Below are positions 1-9,558 of a stretch of DNA of 64,000 bases, one piece after another; position 1 is the stretch's first letter; each line of letters starts with the position of its first letter. Made by a program: the position numbers and the translations under genes. This DNA comes from Thauera sp. JM12B12 (lineage in GTDB: Bacteria > Pseudomonadota > Gammaproteobacteria > Burkholderiales > Rhodocyclaceae): NCBI RefSeq assembly GCF_039614725.1, contig NZ_CP154859.1, forward strand, positions 186,001 through 250,000. Reading direction: 5' to 3'. Below the pieces are notes generated by a model. It ran no database searches and had not been told where the DNA came from. It saw nothing but the letters and a program-made list of their open reading frames with translations.

Positions 1-260
1 AGCGAGCGCTGATGATAGGTGTGCGCCGACAGGCGGACGGCACGCGCCTCGGGGTCGTAGTGGTCGCCGGTTTCCGACTCTTCGACCGTGACGTGGGTGA
101 GGCTGTGCTTGTCGAGCAGCATGCGCGCGAGCATGGCGCCGCTGCCGTAATAGCGGTCGGCGGGCTCGCTGTAGCGCTGAAGCGTGCGCCGCACCCACCA
201 CCCCGGCAGCCACACGGCGAGCATCAGGATCGGCACCAGCACGAGCAGGATCGGGGACAT
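1..260 (-). CDS. Neutral zinc metallopeptidase, YugP type (N-terminal part only)
   Basis: The gene runs off the left edge, so only the first 86 residues are visible. They hold one hydrophobic N-terminal helix (MSPILLVLVPILMLAVW) and then the segment HYDPEARAVRLSAHTYHQRS, which matches the stretch just before the zinc-binding HEAGH motif of the YugP/Zn_peptidase_2 family. The HExxH motif itself lies outside the window. Family members are membrane-anchored putative proteases of unknown substrate. The frame is also open upstream of the chosen ATG, so a longer start is possible. The family call rests on N-terminal similarity only. Confidence 0.7.
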   Translation of the reverse strand, partial: MSPILLVLVPILMLAVWLPGWWVRRTLQRYSEPADRYYGSGAMLARMLLDKHSLTHVTVEESETGDHYDPEARAVRLSAHTYHQRS

Positions 261-523
261 GGCGGTCTCGGTGAAGTCGTCAAGCGTGTGACCATGCGGG
301 GTGGCGAGTGTTTCTCGCCTACCAAGCCGGCGCAGGGTCAGATGCGTGACCAGAGCGCCCACCAGCGACCCGGGCAGCATTGAAGGGGTCGAGCCGTTCC
401 AGCCAGCGCGGCCACCCCGGATCAACGCTCAGCGCCGCTTGGTTGGCCTGATTATTGCTTTGTGCCGTCGGCATGGCACCTTGCCGGCAAGCGGTGCACC
501 GCTCAATTCCTTCAGGACACACT

Positions 524-1228
524 ATGCGTTCCCTCAACTTCATCGGCGGCGAAAAAGGCGGCGTGGGCAAGTCTGTCGTCGCCCGGGCCCTCGCCCAGTA
601 CTACATCGACAAGGGTCGGCCCTTCACCGGCTTCGACACCGACCGCTCGCACACGACCTTCGCCCGTTTCTATGCCGACTATGCGGCGCCAGTGGTGGTG
701 GATCGTTACGAGGGGCTGGACCAGATCGCCTTGCCGTTCGAGGATGCACCAGAAGAGGGCGCCGGGCATAGCGTCATTGTCGATCTTGCAGCACAGACGG
801 CAGCGCCGCTGGCGCGCTGGATCAGGGACTCCGATCTGCTGGGTTTGCTTGGCGAACTCGGCGTGCAGGTCAATTTCTGGCACCTGGCCGATGCCGGCAA
901 GGACTCGGTCGCGTTGCTCGGCGACCTGCTCGAGACCTACGGCGAGGGGCCGAACTACGTGGTGGTGAAGAACCATGGCCGCGGCACGGACTTCTCCCAG
1001 CTTGAGGCTTCGACCGAGTTGGCGACGGCACAGGCTCTGGGTGCCCGGGTCATCAGCCTGCCTGAGCTGCACGAAGCCAGCATGCGCAAGATCGATCGCC
1101 AGGATGCCAGCTTCTGGGCGGCGATCAACCAGCGCGGCGGTGATGATGCGTTGGGCATGCTCGAGCGCCAGCGCGTGAAAAGCTGGCTGAAGACCGTGTA
1201 TGCGGCCTTCGACGGTCTGGCGGTGTGA
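524..1228 (+). CDS. ParA/TraL-like P-loop ATPase
   Basis: The 234-residue protein starts with a deviant Walker A motif, GGEKGGVGKS (about residues 8-17), as in the ParA/MinD/CobB group, followed by FDTDRS and VIVDLAAQ, which look like switch and Walker B segments. Length and general layout recall the IncP plasmid TraL protein, but no conjugation or partition genes are adjacent and no parB partner is seen. The ATG at 524 is chosen because it follows an AGGA-type ribosome site and begins directly before the first beta strand; the frame is open further upstream to 455. Probable role is ATP-dependent positioning or regulation, target unknown. Confidence 0.7.
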   Translation: MRSLNFIGGEKGGVGKSVVARALAQYYIDKGRPFTGFDTDRSHTTFARFYADYAAPVVVDRYEGLDQIALPFEDAPEEGAGHSVIVDLAAQTAAPLARWIRDSDLLGLLGELGVQVNFWHLADAGKDSVALLGDLLETYGEGPNYVVVKNHGRGTDFSQLEASTELATAQALGARVISLPELHEASMRKIDRQDASFWAAINQRGGDDALGMLERQRVKSWLKTVYAAFDGLAV

Positions 1229-1305
1229 GGCGCTTCAAGCGCGGGCTCTCGTTGGCGGGGCTTTCCCCGGCGTGGCGTGGGTAAGGCGGCCGGCACGTCC
1301 GCCGC

Positions 1306-2403
1306 TCAGCACATCGCCGCCACCCGCGCCCCGATCGCGAGCGCCGCGGTCAGCCCCGGCGACTCGATCCCGTACAGATGCACCAGCCCGGGCACGCCGT
1401 GCGCGGCCGGACCGTCGATGCGGAAGTCGGCATCTGCCTCGCCCGGGCCGGCGATCTTCGGCCGCACGCCGGCGTAGGCCGGCTGCAGGCGGCCGTCCTC
1501 CAGGCTTGGCCACCAGCTCCGGATGGCGGTGTAGAAGCGCGCGGCGCGCGCCGGATCGACCTGGTAGTCGGGATGCTCGACCCATTCCACGTCGGGCCCG
1601 AAGCGGGCCTGGCCGCCGAGATCCAGGGTCAGGTGCACGCCCAGGCCGCCGGGTTCGGGGATGGGATAGATCAGGTGCGAGAAGGGCGCCCGTCCGCTGA
1701 GGCTGAAGTACGCCCCGCGTGCGTAGAAGGCGCGCGGGGCGAGGCCGGCTGCAGGGCCGCGGAGGGCGCGGCCGAGCCTCGGCGCGTCCAGGCCGGCGGC
1801 GTTGATCACGCAGCGCGCCCGCAGGCTCGTCGGTGCGCTGCCGCCGATGTCGAGCACGATACCGGTGCTGTCCGCCCGCCCGCCGCGCACCGGGCTCGCC
1901 ACCGCGAGCACCGCACCGTGGCGTTCGGCGTCGGCGAGCAGCGCGAGCATGAGGCCATGGCTATCGACGATGCCGGTGGACGGTGAGAACAGCGCGCCGG
2001 CAGCGTCGAGCTCGGGTTCGAGCGTGCGCACGCCGGCGGCATCGAGCAGGCGCAGGTCGTCGACGCCATTGGCGCGCGCCCGCGCGGCGATCGCCTCGAG
2101 CGCGGGCAGCTGAGGCGCGCGGCTCGCCACCACCAGCTTGCCGATGCGGCGGTGGGCGACGCCGCGCTCGGCGCAGTAGGCGTACAGCGCCTGGCGACCC
2201 TGCACGCACAGCTGCGCCTTGAGCGAGCCCTGCGGGTAGTACAGCCCGGCGTGGATGACCTCGCTGTTGCGCGCGCTGATGCCGGTCCCGAAGGTGGTCT
2301 CGCGCTCGAGCACGAGCACGTCGCGGCCGGCCTCGGCGAGTTGCCTCGCGCACGCCAGGCCGACCACGCCGGCCCCGATCACCACCGCATCGACGCGCTC
2401 CAT
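1306..2403 (-). CDS. FAD-dependent oxidoreductase, LhgO/DAO family
   Basis: The 365-residue protein opens with a Rossmann dinucleotide-binding motif, [20 protein letters not shown], and the [16 protein letters not shown] segment typical of L-2-hydroxyglutarate oxidase-like proteins of the D-amino-acid-oxidase fold. The C-terminus ([15 protein letters not shown]) matches the FAD-closing motif of the family. It is probably a soluble flavoprotein oxidising a 2-hydroxy acid or similar substrate. The start at 2403 is preferred over an upstream in-frame ATG because a GGGAGGAG ribosome site lies 9-16 bases before it. It stands alone, 38 bases upstream of the end of the chromate transporter operon on the same strand. 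The exact substrate cannot be read from sequence. Confidence 0.85.
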   Translation of the reverse strand: MERVDAVVIGAGVVGLACARQLAEAGRDVLVLERETTFGTGISARNSEVIHAGLYYPQGSLKAQLCVQGRQALYAYCAERGVAHRRIGKLVVASRAPQLPALEAIAARARANGVDDLRLLDAAGVRTLEPELDAAGALFSPSTGIVDSHGLMLALLADAERHGAVLAVASPVRGGRADSTGIVLDIGGSAPTSLRARCVINAAGLDAPRLGRALRGPAAGLAPRAFYARGAYFSLSGRAPFSHLIYPIPEPGGLGVHLTLDLGGQARFGPDVEWVEHPDYQVDPARAARFYTAIRSWWPSLEDGRLQPAYAGVRPKIAGPGEADADFRIDGPAAHGVPGLVHLYGIESPGLTAALAIGARVAAMC

Positions 2404-2440
2404 CGCCTGTTCACTCCTCCCGCTGGATGTCCTGCGCGCC

Positions 2441-2992
2441 TCAGACCCAGCCCAGCGCGCCCGCAACCGCGCCGACTAGGATCATCCAGATCGGCGCCAG
2501 TTTCGTACGCAAGGTGAGCAGCGCGGTGAACCCGATCAGTGCCAGCGCGCCCGCGCGGTGCGCGGGTTCGCCGATGAAGGGCAGGGCGAGCAGCCAGCCG
2601 GTGGCGAACACCAGGCCGACGACGACCGGTGCCAGGCCGGCGGTGAATGCGCGTACCAGGGGCGTATCGCGCCGGGTCGCCCCCCAGCGGCTCACCCCGA
2701 GCGACAGCAAGGTCGACGGCAGCAGGATGCCGAGCAGCGCCGCCGCCGCACCCGCCACGCCGGCGACCTGGAAGCCGAGCACCGGCACGAACAGCACGTT
2801 GGGTCCGGGCGCGGCCTGGGCGAGCGCGATCGCGGTGGTGAAGTCGGCCTCGCCCAGCCAGCCGCGCTCGACCACCAGGTAGCGGTGCATCTCGGGCGCG
2901 GTGGACATCGCACCGCCGATCGACAGCAGCGACAGCACCAGAAAGCGCAGGAATAGCTCGAGCAGGTCGGCGGCGGGCAGGGCGCTCAGCAT
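2441..2992 (-). CDS. Chromate transporter, CHR family, C-terminal-type half
   Basis: The 183-residue membrane protein has about six hydrophobic segments. The family motif appears as [17 protein letters not shown] near the N-terminus and [19 protein letters not shown] around residue 50. It is a short-chain CHR protein; two such halves together equal one full-length ChrA. The start overlaps the stop of the other half in ATGCTGA, so the two are probably translationally coupled and form a heterodimer. Family members export chromate or other anions; the actual substrate here is inferred only. Confidence 0.85.
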   Translation of the reverse strand: MLSALPAADLLELFLRFLVLSLLSIGGAMSTAPEMHRYLVVERGWLGEADFTTAIALAQAAPGPNVLFVPVLGFQVAGVAGAAAALLGILLPSTLLSLGVSRWGATRRDTPLVRAFTAGLAPVVVGLVFATGWLLALPFIGEPAHRAGALALIGFTALLTLRTKLAPIWMILVGAVAGALGWV

Positions 2993-3624
2993 GGGCCGTT
3001 TCCGTCCCGCGCGCTCGCATCCGCTTGGCGCGCATCGGTGAGCGCGATCCGCCAGCGCGCCAGCCCCCAGCCGGTGAGCCCGAGCCCGATCACCACCCAG
3101 GCCAGCGGCAGGCGCAGCAGCGCGATCGCGGTCAGCGTGGTTAGCCCGAGCGCTGTGCACAGCGCCGGTCCGAGCACGTTGCCGCGAAGGGTGACGAGCA
3201 TCTTCAGCGCCATCGCCAGGATCAGCCCGGCCGCTACCGCACCCATGCCGCGCAGCGCGCCCGCCACCGCGGGGTATGTCGACAGCTGCTGGTAGCTGGC
3301 CGCCAGCACCAGCACCACCACGATGGGGGCGAGCAGCATGCCGGAGATCGCCGCGAACGCGCCGCGCCAGCCGAAGTAGCGGTCGCCCACCATCAGCGAC
3401 AGGTTCACCACGTTGGGGCCGGGCAGCAGCTGCGCCACCGCGTAGAGTTCGACGAACTCGTGCCGGCTGAGCCAGCCGCGGCGGTCCACCAGCTCGCGCT
3501 GCGCCACCGCGAGCACGCCCCCGAAGCCCTGCAGCGCGAGCAGGCTGAAGGCGATGAAGAGCGCCAGCGGCGAGGCCGGGCGCGCGGCCGTTGCCGCGGC
3601 GGTCGGCGGTGTCGGTGCGCTCAT
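2986..3624 (-). CDS. Chromate transporter, CHR family, N-terminal-type half
   Basis: The 212-residue membrane protein carries the CHR signature as FSLLALQGFGGVLAVAQRELV and YAVAQLLPGPNVVNLSLMVG in the first 80 residues, followed by further hydrophobic segments. It pairs with the overlapping downstream short-chain CHR gene. Its ATG overlaps the stop of the 2H-phosphoesterase gene in the four-base arrangement ATGA, which decides the start (the frame stays open upstream) and puts three genes in one operon. No regulator of the chrB type is nearby, so chromate resistance as the main role is not established. Confidence 0.85.
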   Translation of the reverse strand: MSAPTPPTAAATAARPASPLALFIAFSLLALQGFGGVLAVAQRELVDRRGWLSRHEFVELYAVAQLLPGPNVVNLSLMVGDRYFGWRGAFAAISGMLLAPIVVVLVLAASYQQLSTYPAVAGALRGMGAVAAGLILAMALKMLVTLRGNVLGPALCTALGLTTLTAIALLRLPLAWVVIGLGLTGWGLARWRIALTDARQADASARDGNGPC

Positions 3625-4403
3625 CGGGCCGCATCCCCCGCCGTCGCCGTGGCTGTTTCCGGATGCCGCCCGGTGCGCGCGGACGCAGCGGTGGCGTGTC
3701 CGCCTGCGTGCAGCGCGGCGTCGGCCGCGAGCGGGGCGTGCCACTGCACCCGGCCGCTCTCCAGTTCGTATTCGGCCAGCGTGAACAGGGCCCCGCCGAT
3801 GTGCGCGGCGACATAGCCGAGCAGGCTCATCCGGGTGACGCGGTGGTGCAGCGGCGCTGCGGCGGGGAGTTGCCCGAATCGATCCGCCACCTCCACGCTC
3901 GGCCAGGCGCCCGCGTACAGGCCGACGGTGACGTGCGGAACGTACGGCCCGTGCGGATGCGCACCCTCGGCGTGCAGGCAGCGCCGCAGCGTGGCGAGCG
4001 CGCCGCGGGCGTCATGCACGGTCAGGAAGGGCGCCGACGAGAAGCTCTCCAGCCCGCCGATCGCAATGTCGAAGGCGCCCGACCCGTCCGCCTGCAGCGC
4101 CGCCACCTGAGCGGCGATCCGCTGCGCGTCGAACTCGTCGTCCGCCGGCAGCGGGCCCTGCGCCGGAAAGCCGCACAGCGCGAGGGTGACGTGCGGCTGG
4201 CGCCGATAGCCGTCGAGGAGCAGGCCGTCGAGCACCCGCTGCGCGGCCGCGACGCGCGCGCGCACCGCCGGCGTGTCCACGTCGAGCGCCCACAGCACGT
4301 AGTGCGGTCGTCCGCGGTGCCACTCCGGAAAGTCGCGGCACTCGTTGCGCAGGGTGAGGCGCTCGGCGAGGAAGCGCTGGCGCAGGGTGGCGGAGTCGGT
4401 CAT
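3621..4403 (-). CDS. 2'-5' RNA ligase/2H phosphoesterase family protein
   Basis: The 260-residue protein has two H-x-T/V motifs, PHVTLALCGF (about residue 70) and PHVTVGLYAG (about residue 159), which are the paired catalytic histidine motifs of the 2H phosphoesterase superfamily (LigT/ThpR, cyclic phosphodiesterases). It is probably a cytosolic enzyme acting on 2',3'-cyclic or 2',5'-linked nucleotides. It is the first gene of the operon leading into the chromate transporter halves (ATGA overlap), although a functional link is not obvious. The alanine- and threonine-rich last 25 residues look non-conserved. An 83-base gap separates it from the divergent hydrolase gene and must hold both promoters. 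Confidence 0.8.
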   Translation of the reverse strand: MTDSATLRQRFLAERLTLRNECRDFPEWHRGRPHYVLWALDVDTPAVRARVAAAQRVLDGLLLDGYRRQPHVTLALCGFPAQGPLPADDEFDAQRIAAQVAALQADGSGAFDIAIGGLESFSSAPFLTVHDARGALATLRRCLHAEGAHPHGPYVPHVTVGLYAGAWPSVEVADRFGQLPAAAPLHHRVTRMSLLGYVAAHIGGALFTLAEYELESGRVQWHAPLAADAALHAGGHATAASARTGRHPETATATAGDAAR

Positions 4404-4486
4404 CGGGCAGGCGGGCGGGCGCGGTCGGGCCGCCCGCAGCGGACGCGGCGCTGCGCCTGTCCGCTGCGGGCGGCTAGAATCGGTTC

Positions 4487-5428
4487 ATGAACACGAACCC
4501 GATTGTCCCGGAAAACGATCCGGCCCGCATGCCCGGCAGCGGCCGGGAAGCCTGCCCGCACAAGCCGTCCACCCTCGACAGGGTGAGCGTGCGCGGCCTC
4601 GATTACGCCGTTCGCCGCTGGGGGCCGGCCGACGCGCCGCAGCTCTTCCTGCTCCACGGCTGGATGGATTCCTCGCCCACCTTCCAGTTCGTCGTCGACG
4701 CGCTGCACCGCGACTGGCAGATCATCGCCCCCGACTGGCGCGGCTTCGGCGGCAGCACCTGGCTCGGCCACAGCTACTGGTTTCCCGACTACTACGCCGA
4801 CCTCGAGGCCCTGCTCGCGCACTACGCGCCCGAGGGGACGGTGCGCCTGGTCGGCCACAGCATGGGCGCGGCAGTCGCCGGAGTGTATGCCGGGCTGCGG
4901 CCCGGACGCGTGTCGCAACTGGTGATGATGGACTTCCTCGGACTCAAGCCGCCGCCCGATGCCGACTCGCCCATGTTGCTGGGGAAGTGGCTCGACGCCC
5001 AGGCCGCCGCGCCGCGGTTGCCCACGCACGCCGACCACGCCGCCTTCGTGCGCCGCCTGCGCACGGTGAACCCGCGGCTGACGCCGGCGCGCGCCGACTT
5101 CCTCGCCCGCCATGTCGGTCGCGCGGCGGCGGACGGCCGGGTGGAGATGGCCTGCGATCCCTGGCACAAGGTGCCTTCGCCCTTCGTGTATCGGATCGAG
5201 GACGTGATGGCGTGCTGGCGCCGGGTATGCGCCCCGACGCTGATGCTGTTCGCCGACCATGGCTACGTGATCGAGCGCTTCGGTGACGACGCCGACGAAC
5301 TGCAGCGCCGGCTCGGCTGCTTCGCCGACCGGCGCGTGGTGACGATCGCCGACGCCGGCCACAACCTGCAGCACGACCAGCCCGAGCGGGTGGCGGCTGC
5401 CCTGGAGGATTTCCTGGCGCGGGCGTGA
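4487..5428 (+). CDS. Alpha/beta hydrolase
   Basis: The 313-residue protein has the classical alpha/beta-hydrolase fold signals: oxyanion segment LFLLHGWMDSS, nucleophile elbow GHSMGA (serine near residue 124), a late acid-containing strand (LMLFADHGYV), and catalytic histidine in DAGHNLQHDQP near the C-terminus. No signal peptide is visible, so it is probably cytosolic. It is divergent from the 2H-phosphoesterase operon and 91 bases before the FIST gene. The family covers esterases, lipases, dehalogenases and C-C hydrolases, and nothing here narrows the substrate. Confidence 0.85.
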   Translation: MNTNPIVPENDPARMPGSGREACPHKPSTLDRVSVRGLDYAVRRWGPADAPQLFLLHGWMDSSPTFQFVVDALHRDWQIIAPDWRGFGGSTWLGHSYWFPDYYADLEALLAHYAPEGTVRLVGHSMGAAVAGVYAGLRPGRVSQLVMMDFLGLKPPPDADSPMLLGKWLDAQAAAPRLPTHADHAAFVRRLRTVNPRLTPARADFLARHVGRAAADGRVEMACDPWHKVPSPFVYRIEDVMACWRRVCAPTLMLFADHGYVIERFGDDADELQRRLGCFADRRVVTIADAGHNLQHDQPERVAAALEDFLARA

Positions 5429-5519
5429 GGGCCGCCGCGACCGGGAACGTGAGGCCCGCGGGCGCTGTCTTCCGGTTGCGGGGCGCCTGCTGCGCTGCCA
5501 AGCCGAACGGAGGAGTTCG

Positions 5520-6749
5520 ATGTCGCTGTCCCTGGGTCCGGTCCGTTTCGCCTCCGGCCATGCAGCCGATTCCGACTGGCGGGTGGCGCTGCGCCATGCG
5601 CTCGACGACGCGTTGCGCGACGCGCGCGTGGCGACCCTGCATGCGCAGGGCGGCCACGACGCCGGGATCGAATTCAGCCTCGGCTTTTGCTACCTCAGCG
5701 ACCATTTCGCCGCCGATGCGGAGGCCATCCTCGGCGAGCTCCAGCACCGCCTGCCCGGCGTGCACTGGGTAGGCACCGTCGGCGTGGGCGTGGCCGCCGC
5801 CGGCGCCGAGCATTTCGACACGCCGGCCCTCGCGCTGATGCTCGCGCCGTTGCCGCGCCGCCATTTTCGCGTGTTCTCGGGCCGCCAGCCGCTGCGCGCC
5901 GATGGCGGCGAGTTCCGCCCCCACACCGCGCTCGTGCATGCCGACGGGCGCACGCCCGACCTGCAGGAGCTGCTGCCCGAGCTGGCCGCGCGCACCGCGA
6001 GCGCTTATCTGTTCGGCGGCCTGTCCGCCGCGCGCGGGCGCAGCGTCCAGATTGCCGACGCGGTCTTCGACGGCGGCGGACTGTCGGGCGTCGCCTTCGC
6101 CGAAGAGGTCGGCATCGTCTCGCGCGTCACCCAGGGCTGCCAGCCGATCGGGCCGCGCCGGCTGGTGAGCCGCGCCCAGGACAACATCGTGATCGAGCTC
6201 GACGGCCGCCCCGCGCTCGACTGCGTGCTCGACGACCTCGGCCTGCCCGCCGACACGGCGCTCGAGCCGGTGGCCGAGGCGCTGTCGACCACCCTGGTCG
6301 GGCTGCACCCGAGCGAGGACGCCGAGATCATCGCGCCGGCCGCCTTCGGCGCCGACATGCTGGTGCGCAACATCATCGGCCTCGATCCGCGCGCGCGCGT
6401 GGTGGCGATCGCCGACGAGGTCGCCCGCGGCGCCTGGCTGATCTTCTGCCGGCGCGATCCGGAGGCGGCGCTCGCCGACCTGCGGCGTGCGGCGCGCGAG
6501 ATCCGCGACGAGCTGTCCGACACCGCGCGCCGCGCGCTCGGTGCGATCTACGTGAGCTGCTCGGGGCGGGGCGGGCCCCATTTCGGTCGGCCGGCGGCCG
6601 AGCTCGAGGTGGTGCGCGACGTGCTCGGCGACGTGCCGCTGGCGGGCTTCTTCGCCGGCGGCGAGATCGCGCACAGCCGGCTCTACGGCTACACGGGCGT
6701 GCTCACCGTGTTTGCCGCGCCGTCTCCGCCGGGCCCGCCGCCACGCTGA
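5520..6749 (+). CDS. FIST N/FIST C domain sensory protein
   Basis: The 409-residue soluble protein matches the FIST architecture: an N-terminal half with GVHWVGTVGVGVAAAG, and a C-terminal half with the ISCSGRGGPHFGRP-like segment SCSGRGGPHFG followed by LAGFFAGGEIAH at the end. FIST proteins are thought to bind small ligands, possibly amino acids, and often pass the signal to chemotaxis or c-di-GMP proteins. The start is fixed by a strong site, GGAGG, six bases upstream. The last 47 bases overlap, tail to tail, with a GGDEF-EAL gene, which fits a functional pairing with c-di-GMP turnover. Confidence 0.85.
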   Translation: MSLSLGPVRFASGHAADSDWRVALRHALDDALRDARVATLHAQGGHDAGIEFSLGFCYLSDHFAADAEAILGELQHRLPGVHWVGTVGVGVAAAGAEHFDTPALALMLAPLPRRHFRVFSGRQPLRADGGEFRPHTALVHADGRTPDLQELLPELAARTASAYLFGGLSAARGRSVQIADAVFDGGGLSGVAFAEEVGIVSRVTQGCQPIGPRRLVSRAQDNIVIELDGRPALDCVLDDLGLPADTALEPVAEALSTTLVGLHPSEDAEIIAPAAFGADMLVRNIIGLDPRARVVAIADEVARGAWLIFCRRDPEAALADLRRAAREIRDELSDTARRALGAIYVSCSGRGGPHFGRPAAELEVVRDVLGDVPLAGFFAGGEIAHSRLYGYTGVLTVFAAPSPPGPPPR

Positions 6750-9432
6750 AGCGGGCGTCGATCGCGTCGGCCGGCTCCGGACGGCCGAGCAGGTAGCCCT
6801 GGTATTCGTCGCAATGCGCGGCGGTGAGGTGGCGGAGCTGGTCCTCGGTTTCGACCCCCTCGGCGATCACCTCCAGGCCGAGGTTGCGTGCCATGGCGAG
6901 GATGGTGGCGACGATCGCGGTGTCGTCATGGTCGGCGGGCACGCCCTCGACGAAGCTGCGGTCGATCTTGAGGCGGTCCACCGGCAGCCGCTTGAGATAG
7001 CTCAGCGACGAATAGCCGGTGCCGAAGTCGTCGATCGCGAGGGTGATTCCCAGCGCCTTGAGCGCACGCAGGGTGTCGATGCAATGCTCGACGCGCCTGA
7101 GGATGTGGCCCTCGGTGATCTCGAGCTCGAGCAGGCACGGCGACAGGCCGGAGCGATCGAGCGCGCCGCGCACCGCGTCCACCAGGCCGTCGGTGGAGAT
7201 CTGCTGGCCCGACAGGTTCACCGCCATGCGCAGCGGCCGGCCCGCGCGCTCCCAGGTGCGCGCCTGCGCGCAGGCGGTGTCCAGCACCCATTCGCCGATC
7301 TCGCAGATGAGGCCGATTTCCTCGGCGAGCGGGATGAAGCGGTCGGGCGTGATCGTGCCGCGCTCGGGGTGCTGCCAGCGCACCAGTGCTTCCACGCCGA
7401 CGAGCGCGCCGCTCCTGCAGTGGGCCTGAGGCTGGTAGAGCAGGCGCAATTCGCCGCGCTGGACGGCATGGCGCAGGCCGTGTTCGAGCTCGAAGCGCTC
7501 GCGGCTGCGGCTGGCCTGCTCGTCGGTGTGGAAGCGGAAGGTGTTGCGGCCGGCCTCCTTGGCGCGGTACATGGCCGCGTCGGCGCGGCGCACCAGGGCC
7601 TCGATGGTGTCGCCGTCCTGCGGGAAGAGGCTGATGCCGATGCTGCCACCGACGAAGAGCTCGTGGCCGTCCAGGACTGCGGGCTGCTGCAGCGCCTGCA
7701 GCAGCTTGCACGCGATCCGCTCGGCGTCCTCGGGGCCGGCGAGGCCTTCGACCATCACGACGAATTCGTCCCCGCCGAGGCGGGCGAGGGTGTCGCCTTC
7801 GCGCAGCACCGCGCGCAGGCGCTGGGCGACCGTCTGCAGCAGGCGGTCGCCCAGCGGGTGGCCGAGGCTGTCATTGACGTACTTGAAGCGGTCGAGGTCG
7901 ATGAACAACAGCGCCAGCGGCTGGGCGCTGCGGCGCGCGTGATCCATGGCCACGCCGAGGCGGTCGTTGAGCAGGGTGCGATTGGGCAGGTCGGTGAGCG
8001 CGTCGTGATGGGCGAGGTGGCGGATCCGCTCCTCGGCCATGCGCTGCTCGCTGATGTCGCTGAACATGCCGATGTAGTGGCGGGTGGTGCCGTCGGCGGC
8101 GCGTACGGCGGTGATGTTCTGCCAGGCCGGAAAGCGCCCGCCGTCGGCGCGCAGCAGCTCGCCCTCGCCTCGCCACTCGCCATGGCGCTCGATGCTGGCG
8201 CAGATGTCGGCGCCGGTCCGGTCGCGCTGCGCGGGGTCGAGCAAGGCCTCGCAATAGCTGCGACCGCGCAGGCTGGCGAGCGAAAAGCCGGTCATCGCGG
8301 TGCACGCGCGGTTGGCATCGACGATGCGATGCGTGGTGTCCATGATCACGATGCCCTGCGGGCTGCCCTCGAACACGCTGGCGGCGAGGCGCTGCTTTTC
8401 GCTGAGCTCGAGCAGGCGGCGCGACTGGTCCAGCGTGCGTTGCATGAGCGGTCGCATGGCGCGTGCGGTGAGCAGCGCGCCGAGCAGCACCAGCGCGCCG
8501 ATGGCGGCGAGCGGAAACAGCAGCTGGGTGAGGATGGGCTGGGCGAATGCCCGGCCCGGCGTGACCAGCGCATAGATCCAGCCCGGCGCCTCTTCCAGCT
8601 CGAGCGCGAAGACGACGTCCTCGCCCGTCGCGCCATCAGGGCGCACCCGGCCCAGTTCGCCCTCCAGCGCCTCGCGTGTCGACGCCGGCAGGGCGGCAAG
8701 GGAGGGCAGGATCGCGACCATGCCCGCGGGCGGCCCCCACGCCATCGCAACCCCGGTGTGGCGGTGGTACAGCACCTGGCTCGCCGCCGGATAGGCTGTC
8801 CTCACCAGGTCGCTCGACAGCATGTCCTCCAGCGGCGTGAGGTCGAAGGCGAGCACGTCGCTGCCGATCCATTCGCCTTCGCGCGCCAGGATCGGCGCGC
8901 CGACCAGCAGGTGATGGCCGTGCTCGGTGGCGAACGGACCGGCGAAGCGCACGTCGCCGCTGGCGCTGGCAGGCAAGGCCGCGGCCGCGCGCGGCAGGGG
9001 CAGGCCGAGCGCGAGCACCGGATTGCCGTCGCGATCGAAGCGCACCATGCCGGCGATCTGGCCGGCCTGGTCGAGCGCGTCGCGGATGCGCGGCGTCGAG
9101 AAATCCGCCAGCTCGGCGAGGCTGATCTCCCGGCGGTTATAGGCCTCGAGCCGGTCGCGCACCGCACTGCGGCTGGCGATCTGACGGGCGATGTCGGCGC
9201 TCTTGGCGAGGAACTGCCCTGCGGTGCGTGCCTCGCCGCGCGCGGTGTCGGCGAGGGCGCGCTCGGCGAGCGCGTGGGCGTGGCGATACATCGGCACGGC
9301 GGTCGCCAGCGCGACGAGGAGGCCGGTGAGCAGGATGCCGATGACTGCGAACGACTGGATCCGCTTCTGCAGGCGCGCACTCTGGGTGAGGGGCATGCGT
9401 AGGACTCTGTGCTGTTCGGGATGGTCATGCAT
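6703..9432 (-). CDS. Membrane PAS-GGDEF-EAL c-di-GMP protein
   Basis: The 909-residue protein has an N-terminal transmembrane helix (about residues 28-48), a periplasmic sensor region to about 285, a second helix (LFPLAAIGALVLLGALL), a PAS domain from about 345 with PAC (YIGMFSDISEQ), a GGDEF domain with the intact motif LGGDEF near residue 552, and an EAL domain with VEALVRW near 680 and DDFGTGYSSLSYLKRLPVD later. Both catalytic motifs are intact, so it may make and break c-di-GMP. The start is uncertain: an internal ATG at 9396 is equally plausible and neither has a clear ribosome site. It ends inside the tail of the FIST gene on the other strand. Confidence 0.88.
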   Translation of the reverse strand: MHDHPEQHRVLRMPLTQSARLQKRIQSFAVIGILLTGLLVALATAVPMYRHAHALAERALADTARGEARTAGQFLAKSADIARQIASRSAVRDRLEAYNRREISLAELADFSTPRIRDALDQAGQIAGMVRFDRDGNPVLALGLPLPRAAAALPASASGDVRFAGPFATEHGHHLLVGAPILAREGEWIGSDVLAFDLTPLEDMLSSDLVRTAYPAASQVLYHRHTGVAMAWGPPAGMVAILPSLAALPASTREALEGELGRVRPDGATGEDVVFALELEEAPGWIYALVTPGRAFAQPILTQLLFPLAAIGALVLLGALLTARAMRPLMQRTLDQSRRLLELSEKQRLAASVFEGSPQGIVIMDTTHRIVDANRACTAMTGFSLASLRGRSYCEALLDPAQRDRTGADICASIERHGEWRGEGELLRADGGRFPAWQNITAVRAADGTTRHYIGMFSDISEQRMAEERIRHLAHHDALTDLPNRTLLNDRLGVAMDHARRSAQPLALLFIDLDRFKYVNDSLGHPLGDRLLQTVAQRLRAVLREGDTLARLGGDEFVVMVEGLAGPEDAERIACKLLQALQQPAVLDGHELFVGGSIGISLFPQDGDTIEALVRRADAAMYRAKEAGRNTFRFHTDEQASRSRERFELEHGLRHAVQRGELRLLYQPQAHCRSGALVGVEALVRWQHPERGTITPDRFIPLAEEIGLICEIGEWVLDTACAQARTWERAGRPLRMAVNLSGQQISTDGLVDAVRGALDRSGLSPCLLELEITEGHILRRVEHCIDTLRALKALGITLAIDDFGTGYSSLSYLKRLPVDRLKIDRSFVEGVPADHDDTAIVATILAMARNLGLEVIAEGVETEDQLRHLTAAHCDEYQGYLLGRPEPADAIDARFSVAAGPAETARQTR

Positions 9433-9558
9433 GCTGCCACGATCGCAGCGCGCTGCACATCCCTTGCAGGCGTCATCACGCGGGCCGGGTCACGGCCGGT
9501 CGCCACAGGGCTCCGTCGCCTCCGGGTGGAGGGCCTTTCGCGGCCTCCCGGTGCCGGT

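Noticed and set aside
455..523. Upstream extension of the ParA-like gene
   Set aside because: The extra 23 residues have no fold features, and the ATG at 524 has a ribosome site and begins the first strand.
6712..9402. 896-residue open frame on the plus strand
   Set aside because: It is the antisense shadow of the PAS-GGDEF-EAL gene; high GC keeps the frame open, and its composition (poly H, Q, A, V) shows no domain.
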